A stretch of 24,476 nt of DNA, taken from a virus. The notes under the pieces are model-generated. The model was not told the origin of the DNA. It made no database searches and saw only the letters and a list, made by a program, of their open reading frames with translations. The stretch is from positions 1 through 24,476 of the IMG/VR virus record IMGVR_UViG_3300010885_012889. One strand, written 5' to 3'. How positions within the stretch are numbered: the stretch's first letter is position 1; the number at the start of each line of letters is the position of its first letter. Position numbers and translations under genes: made by a program. Below, one piece after another: positions 20,901-24,476 of this stretch.

Positions 20901-23628
20901 GATCATTGCCGTCTGCCAATGCTCCAATATTACCATATGAACTGTTGCCGTTAGTAGCACGAATAACACCGCCATCTTCGGCAAACATACCAATATTGCA
21001 ATAATATGTAAACACAGAAACAAGTTCTGCACGACCGTTGTTTAATACCCAAGCTCCGATACCATCACTGATAACCTGTGTAAAGTCGTTTGAAACAATA
21101 GATTTATTACCACCATTGTGTAGTGCCCCGTCAATCTTTTGACCGACTGCACAGGTACCAAATGTGGTTACGTTTTGTACATAACATGATCGAGTTGTAA
21201 TCCAACAGCGAGTATCGTTAGGGCCCCAGCCTGGGTCAAGACTTACAAAGGCACCACCAGTTGGTCGCTGATACAGTTCATATACTCTTGGAGGATTAAG
21301 AGTTCCTGTTAATCCTTTTAAGGTCATGTTACGAATACCAGTAGCATCACGTACATAGAACATGTCCTCGCCTTCTGATCCGAGAACTGCATTTCGATAA
21401 TATCTTGCACCTAATAATGATTTGTAGTTACCTGTGTAGATTATATCGTACTTAAATGCATCAATGTATCTACGAATATCTCTCTTACACTGAGATGCAT
21501 CATAATTTAATAATGGGTATTGTTGAGCAATAAATGCAGACACTTCTTCTGCAAGGAAATTCTTATTCGCTTCAAGGACTAAAACTGCATTAGTGTAACC
21601 TAATGCCGTAACCGCTGTGTTAGAACCAGTCATAGTAGGTTCTGTTCCTTGTCCAGCTACGTAGAAATTAATATAATCAGTAATGTCACTGATTATATCT
21701 TGAATATCTGTGGCTGCTGCCGGACTGACAGTTATTGGTTGCGTAACATCAATGTATGTTGGAGTTACCATTCCAGTCATTGTATCAATGATTGGAGGAC
21801 CAGCTACCTGTACTGTTTCTGTTAAGAATACTTGGTCTTCTGTATTACCAACAGCCTTAGTTATAGTATTGTTGGCAAATAGATCTTGAATAATATCAGA
21901 GATATGATCTAATGCAACCAATGAATATGGTCGATCATTAGCCAATGCTGGATTTGCTGGTTTAGGTCTAACCTGCGTTGCTCTAAGCTCGTCTCCAACC
22001 ACAGCAACTTTTTCAGGTACTATGATCGGTAACACTTCTTCGTATTCGCCTGTGGATACTCTGATAGTATAATGCTCTGATGCAGTGTTTAAATCTTCAA
22101 TGTGTTCGCAGGCATAACGAATTGTTCTAAATGGTTTAAATGGACTAATACCACGTTCAGGATCTGTATCATCGTCTAATGCTATCGATTCATCGGCGCT
22201 GACATAACGAACTTTGTCAGATTGTCCCCAGAAGTTATAAAAAATAGTATCAGCATCGTCGATGGTTGCCAGTTGACCTAACTCGCCTATCGGCACAGAA
22301 GTTTCATTAAAAGTACTACCGTCACCGACTAAATCACGAGATAGGTTATAGGTTAACAAATCTCCTCGATTTTTCATACCGGTGTTCGAACCGGATAGCA
22401 ACACAATATCCCAATAGAAGAATCCTGAACCACTGTCTAATGACGGCCAATTTTCGTTGCTGGCTATATGTTCGTAGTTAGATCTCCATAGCGTCCCTTC
22501 ATATGTTACAAGATCGCCTACTGCGTAAGTGTTACCAATGATCCATTCTACTTTATGGTCGTTACCTGGTATCACTGCTTCCCAATTAGTTGAATCGAGA
22601 TAATCAAGACTGCTACCATCAGCAGTTAACGCTGTATCTAATAATGCACGATATGTGTATCCGCCACGGCGAACAACATCACCAGTTTTGTACTGGCCTG
22701 CGGCTGTCCAATCGCCTTTAAAGCTGTCAGCAGCTGATACAACCTGCCAATCGATTTCTGGATTAGCACGGTCAAGAATTTGATAGGTGCTGCTGGTAGG
22801 GTTACTATTGTAATTTGTAGTTAGACTGTAATATAGTTTTCCGCCGTGTTGAACAATGTCTCCGTTTTGGTAGACTGTAGAATTATTCCACATGCCAGAT
22901 TTTTGAAACCCTGGAAATTCAATTTGCCAATGTAAGTCTAAATCAAAGTTTAAAGTTGAATCGTTAGCGTGTTGGTGTCCTTTTTTACATCTAAAAACTG
23001 TTCCGCCAAATTTTACTAAATCGTTTATGCGATATCTTGTGTTAACAGTCCAATTGCCACGATATTGAACTCCTGAATATACAATCTCCCATGATTCGAG
23101 AGTACTGTCTTGGTATCCGTCATTGTTACTGACTTCTAAACCGTTAGTTAATGTTGAAGAAGTATGTTCTACAGTACAACGATACACAATGCCGTTGTAT
23201 CTTGCAACATCTCCAACTGCATAACGTGTGTTAATAGTCCAATTTTGGACCCAATTATGCAATGCGGTATAGACTGCCCACTTGAGATCATTGGCAGCGA
23301 ATGTTGCAGCAGAAGTATGGCTCAGTATACAGAGATAGATAACACCACCGTATAGAGAAATGTCACCTGGGTTATACAATGTAGATGCAGCCCAATCGCC
23401 GCGCCATGCATAACCATCGGTCATTTTAATCCATGCTGGAGTAAAATCTGTATCGTCTGGATTTGCCAAATATATTTGATCAGTCGCAAATGCTGAAGCT
23501 GTATGTTTTCTAACACAGACCCACGATGCGCCACCGAATCTTACAATGTCGTCTTTGATATAATCAGTACCAGTGGCCCAAGTATCGCGCCAAGTGTACC
23601 GTATTCTACTGATCTTAAATTCTGCCAT
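17950..23628 (-). CDS. Giant modular virion/tail fibre protein B (1892 aa)
   Basis: Same plan as giant A, located immediately upstream in transcription order. Residues 12-407 hold seven WxGxW/DxVxxGG repeats; RGDLLTYN...VPIGELGQL is the linker; PFRTIRYACEHI (499-510) opens the beta-helix-like core, followed by EVLPIIVPEKVAVVGDE. One CxRD module contains Cys714. IRNMTLKG, WGPNDTRCWI, QKIDGALHNGGNKSIVSNDF and NGRAELVSVFTYY align well with A. Residues about 1218-1525 form a seven-bladed propeller; GHDFLDVGSGNF and NGGRVFYTSTDQSGNF close the conserved C-terminal part. The last 35 residues (SGRGERGAATHIRGSMLAQT and after) are unlike A. The start has GGAA 8 bp upstream and the MAEFK(I/L) start is shared with A. 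Confidence 0.88.
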   Translation of the reverse strand: MAEFKISRIRYTWRDTWATGTDYIKDDIVRFGGASWVCVRKHTASAFATDQIYLANPDDTDFTPAWIKMTDGYAWRGDWAASTLYNPGDISLYGGVIYLCILSHTSAATFAANDLKWAVYTALHNWVQNWTINTRYAVGDVARYNGIVYRCTVEHTSSTLTNGLEVSNNDGYQDSTLESWEIVYSGVQYRGNWTVNTRYRINDLVKFGGTVFRCKKGHQHANDSTLNFDLDLHWQIEFPGFQKSGMWNNSTVYQNGDIVQHGGKLYYSLTTNYNSNPTSSTYQILDRANPEIDWQVVSAADSFKGDWTAAGQYKTGDVVRRGGYTYRALLDTALTADGSSLDYLDSTNWEAVIPGNDHKVEWIIGNTYAVGDLVTYEGTLWRSNYEHIASNENWPSLDSGSGFFYWDIVLLSGSNTGMKNRGDLLTYNLSRDLVGDGSTFNETSVPIGELGQLATIDDADTIFYNFWGQSDKVRYVSADESIALDDDTDPERGISPFKPFRTIRYACEHIEDLNTASEHYTIRVSTGEYEEVLPIIVPEKVAVVGDELRATQVRPKPANPALANDRPYSLVALDHISDIIQDLFANNTITKAVGNTEDQVFLTETVQVAGPPIIDTMTGMVTPTYIDVTQPITVSPAAATDIQDIISDITDYINFYVAGQGTEPTMTGSNTAVTALGYTNAVLVLEANKNFLAEEVSAFIAQQYPLLNYDASQCKRDIRRYIDAFKYDIIYTGNYKSLLGARYYRNAVLGSEGEDMFYVRDATGIRNMTLKGLTGTLNPPRVYELYQRPTGGAFVSLDPGWGPNDTRCWITTRSCYVQNVTTFGTCAVGQKIDGALHNGGNKSIVSNDFTQVISDGIGAWVLNNGRAELVSVFTYYCNIGMFAEDGGVIRATNGNSSYGNIGALADGNDPGEVPVYATINNQTTQATIAAAFAGEINDEILAFEFSHAGENYTRADYTVTGAGVNASVLQEEFRDNAIFEMMVRNDPSGTFTGTPGGSGYSLVGNNAQTGTATTITLATNDANTEADLLGLRIVITSGDGTGQYGQVASYNSTTKLLNVIRESDGQPGWDHIVPGKPIVTTMTTNATYRLEPRITFSDPGFTTTLFNLGTSVSWANVVYGETSGTYTDVTGSAGLGTTLDITPITATWNIVKVGRGYTITLAQGGAGYIVGQTVTIDGEDVGGETIENDITITITAVSDDSTNSILDFDYSGLAASGRFVATPTSATTTSYSEDGVVWGTGTLPSENNWKALAAGEAKFVTVAFGTNSTAYSLDGIAWTAGGNMPSVQNWNSIAYGAPVGSNGLFVAVAGTANAGAVSTNGTTWTAISLPVFGDSTLNEWVDIAYGKGKFVALANSGNIVAVGTYNSITSTISWVGVIMDSVADSSQKDWVSIAYGNNRFVAISSTGDISYSFDTETWYGATAASQDGSTAHNWKQIRYGQGVFFAVGDSGGRDIGADPVPASETTFAATSYDGIRWTNRGLPEAALWSAVAFGNPDISMGDSTASNSTPMWIAVHQSLTGTACKILTGARAIARAIVESGRIKSIRIWEPGSGYSSTPTYTITDPKNTSEAFINPRLGDSVLAQPSWIFRGTNYKTSSTRVTISGDGYADVIPNTQFVTVAGLPTLTGPGTQFRFRGETNYFTVATVEFESSESNGTITGTFRVSPPLDYDYYLEHGAQVEVRERYSQVRITGHDFLDVGSGNFLETNYPELYTLNTYFYAPEDEVVELNGGRVFYTSTDQSGNFRTGELFAVEQATGVVTISADFFDLQGLTELALGGVRLGGSGAIVREFSTDPLFTADSNNVVSTQKAIKSYLANRLNVGGSDLLTASFIAGTVRVGPNIISNTAGLTITIPRMADFSGRGERGAATHIRGSMLAQTMFYKSFNDNGL
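19054..19977 (-). repeat. Seven-bladed Asp-box (BNR-like) propeller region in giant B
   Basis: Residues about 1218-1525. Boxes: SEDGVVW, SLDGIAW, STNGTTW, a degenerate SITSTISW, SFDTETW, TSYDGIRW, and a closing IAVHQSL strand. The W..IAYG.G.FVA pattern recurs between boxes. Two blades carry long loops, for example around RDIGADPVPASETTFAATSY. The number of blades equals that in protein A. Confidence 0.72.
21005..21039. repeat. 35-bp direct repeat shared with 13262-13296
   Basis: The second copy of the exact repeat, inside giant gene B, in the same orientation and reading frame as the copy in giant gene A. It could serve as a site for homologous recombination between the two genes. Confidence 0.9.
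22408..23595 (-). repeat. Seven WxGxW-type protein repeats in giant B
   Basis: Residues about 12-407 of protein B. Units begin RDTW (14), RGDW (76), VQNW (127), RGNW (190), SGMW (244), KGDW (304) and VEW (360), each followed by Y...(G/N)D(I/V/L)(V/S/A)...GG or an equivalent and an aromatic strand, with HTS/HTA after units 1-3. The repeats are more diverged from each other than those in A. Carbohydrate-binding module-like fold is inferred. Confidence 0.8.
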
Positions 23629-23640
23629 AATTTATTCCGT

Positions 23641-24006
23641 TTAACTTGAATGTCCTGTTGGATATGAGTATCCTTGGTTGATACGTTGAACTAATCGTCC
23701 TTGACTATCTATATAGTAAAGCATGTTACGGTTATCCCATCGATACTGAGTCCAGTATAGATTATCGTAAACAACTTCATGATCGGCTGCGATACCATCG
23801 AAGTAATCTACACCTGGTTCAAAATCTTCAAAGTTTTCATTTGGAGCACCTGGTAAGTTTAATTCGATAGAATCTTTATCCTTGGCTTGATCGCTGCGTA
23901 ATAGAAATAGTTCACCGTCTGCATTTCTGCGAATTGCATACCAATATCTCGGACTATCTCCAAGTGCTTCGTCTGGGCTGGTACCTAAATAATATGTACT
24001 TGGCAT
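23641..24006 (-). CDS. Small phage structural protein, function unknown
   Basis: A 121-aa acidic protein starting MPSTYYLGTSPDEALGDSPR, with YWYAIRRNADGELFLLRSD (21-39), then FEPGVDYFDGIAADHEVVYD (62-81) and YRWDNRNMLYYIDSQGRLVQ (88-107), ending PTGHSS. The aromatic- and Asp-rich strands look beta-structured. I recall similar short proteins from T4-like marine phage structural clusters but cannot name a function. AAGGA lies 7 bp before the ATG, and the stop is 12 bp from the giant B start, so it belongs to the same unit and probably the same particle part. Confidence 0.65.
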   Translation of the reverse strand: MPSTYYLGTSPDEALGDSPRYWYAIRRNADGELFLLRSDQAKDKDSIELNLPGAPNENFEDFEPGVDYFDGIAADHEVVYDNLYWTQYRWDNRNMLYYIDSQGRLVQRINQGYSYPTGHSS

Positions 24007-24016
24007 AATTTAATCC

Positions 24017-24349
24017 TTATGATATCTCAACATAACTAACTGTAGCATCGATACTGTCTGGCGTATCGCTTCTTAATCTTAATCCTGTGGTAGCAGGAAG
24101 TATTAATTTTTCACCTTGCGTAATTACTTTTACGCTGGTATTTGGAGGAATTACCAATCCCTTGACGTAATGTGTCACTACACTATCTGCTCCAAATACA
24201 TATAGGTCAGCAACCACGGTGTCATATTCTGTTACGTTAGCCAAGTTGCAGCCAATAACTGTTGCTCTAACACCTGCGTCAACTGTTACAATATCAGTTG
24301 CTGATGTACCAACTTCTGTTACTAATGCGTGTTTAAATACGGTTGGCAT
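24017..24349 (-). CDS. Small beta-sandwich-like virion protein
   Basis: A 110-aa protein starting MPTVFKHALVTEVGTSATDI. The pattern of ATVIGCNLANVTEYDTVVAD, a YVKGLVIPPNTSV segment, GEKLILPATTGLRLRSDTPD and a terminal ATVSYVEIS is the common layout of small phage tail or head-tail accessory proteins (unit cell of strands with 'IPPNTSVKV...GEKLIL' in the middle). AGGA lies 7 bp before the ATG within the last codons of the upstream gene. Its counterpart by layout is the 110-aa gene at 9866-10198. Function not established. Confidence 0.68.
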   Translation of the reverse strand: MPTVFKHALVTEVGTSATDIVTVDAGVRATVIGCNLANVTEYDTVVADLYVFGADSVVTHYVKGLVIPPNTSVKVITQGEKLILPATTGLRLRSDTPDSIDATVSYVEIS

Positions 24350-24353
24350 TTTA

Positions 24354-24476
24354 TTATCCTAATGTTAATGCGATCTGAACCGCAATGTCGTTGGCTTGTG
24401 TAATACTAACAGCACCTGATGAACCTGCAGGACTGGCCCAAGCAATGCCGTCCCATATTTCAAGAGCTTTTGAATC
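24354..24476 (-). CDS. Structural protein, C-terminal 40 residues (partial)
   Basis: An open - strand frame enters from the right edge and ends at TAA 24354-24356, giving 40 residues: DSKALEIWDGIAWASPAGSS, then GAVSITQANDIAVQIALTLG. LEIWDGIAW is a motif type common at subunit ends in phage fibre proteins ('leVydGtaW'). The stop is 4 bp from the next ATG, and its last codons carry the AGGA ribosome site of that gene. The body of the gene lies outside the window, so its identity cannot be given. Confidence 0.7.
   Translation of the reverse strand, partial: DSKALEIWDGIAWASPAGSSGAVSITQANDIAVQIALTLG

Noticed and set aside
10219-23628. Diversity-generating retroelement target or tandem DNA repeats in the giants
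   Set aside because: No reverse transcriptase or template repeat is present in the window, and the repeats are conserved at protein rather than DNA level.

Overview
The window looks like part of the genome of a marine tailed bacteriophage, most likely a T4-like myovirus of the cyanophage or pelagiphage type. The reasons are: genes packed with 0-39 bp gaps or ATGA overlaps; two giant modular virion/fibre genes with motifs I associate with marine T4-like phages (GGRVFYTSTDQ, TIRYACE, CxRD helical modules, WxGxW repeats); a peptidase S74 fibre tail; a tail-fibre-chaperone-like gene; an AT-rich T4-type late promoter candidate; and many 2-oxoglutarate/Fe(II) oxygenase genes, an expansion known in T4-like cyanophages. 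I see no tRNA, integrase, IS or CRISPR. The exact host cannot be read from the sequence.

Layout. Positions 2-4722 hold eight + strand genes: seven 2OG-Fe(II) oxygenase-like proteins and one phage protein of unknown function (323-1078). From 4700 to the right end everything is on the - strand. In transcription order (right to left) this is: a partial structural protein (24354-24476), two small virion proteins, giant gene B (1892 aa, 17950-23628), giant gene A (2563 aa, 10219-17910), a small beta-rich protein, an S74 fibre protein, three tandem paralogous 187-200 aa proteins, a small tail-chaperone-like protein, and three more oxygenase-like genes. The two transcription units meet tail to tail and overlap by 23 bp at 4700-4722.

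How it fits together. The - strand genes appear to build the distal tail or adhesin apparatus. Giants A and B share one plan: seven WxGxW/VxYGG repeats, then a beta-helix-like core, then a seven-bladed Asp-box propeller, then a conserved C-terminal region. A is longer than B because of extra helical CxRD modules and inserted beta modules. Ten oxygenase-like genes lie directly beside this fibre block, three of them on the same strand as it. That suggests, but does not prove, that they hydroxylate virion or fibre proteins or host-surface glycans.

The most interesting points are the density and ligand diversity of the oxygenases (four HxD, six HxH), the beta module present three times inside giant A, and the way A has been enlarged relative to B by module insertion. 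There is no stretch over 300 bases without a gene; the largest intergenic gap is 39 bp.
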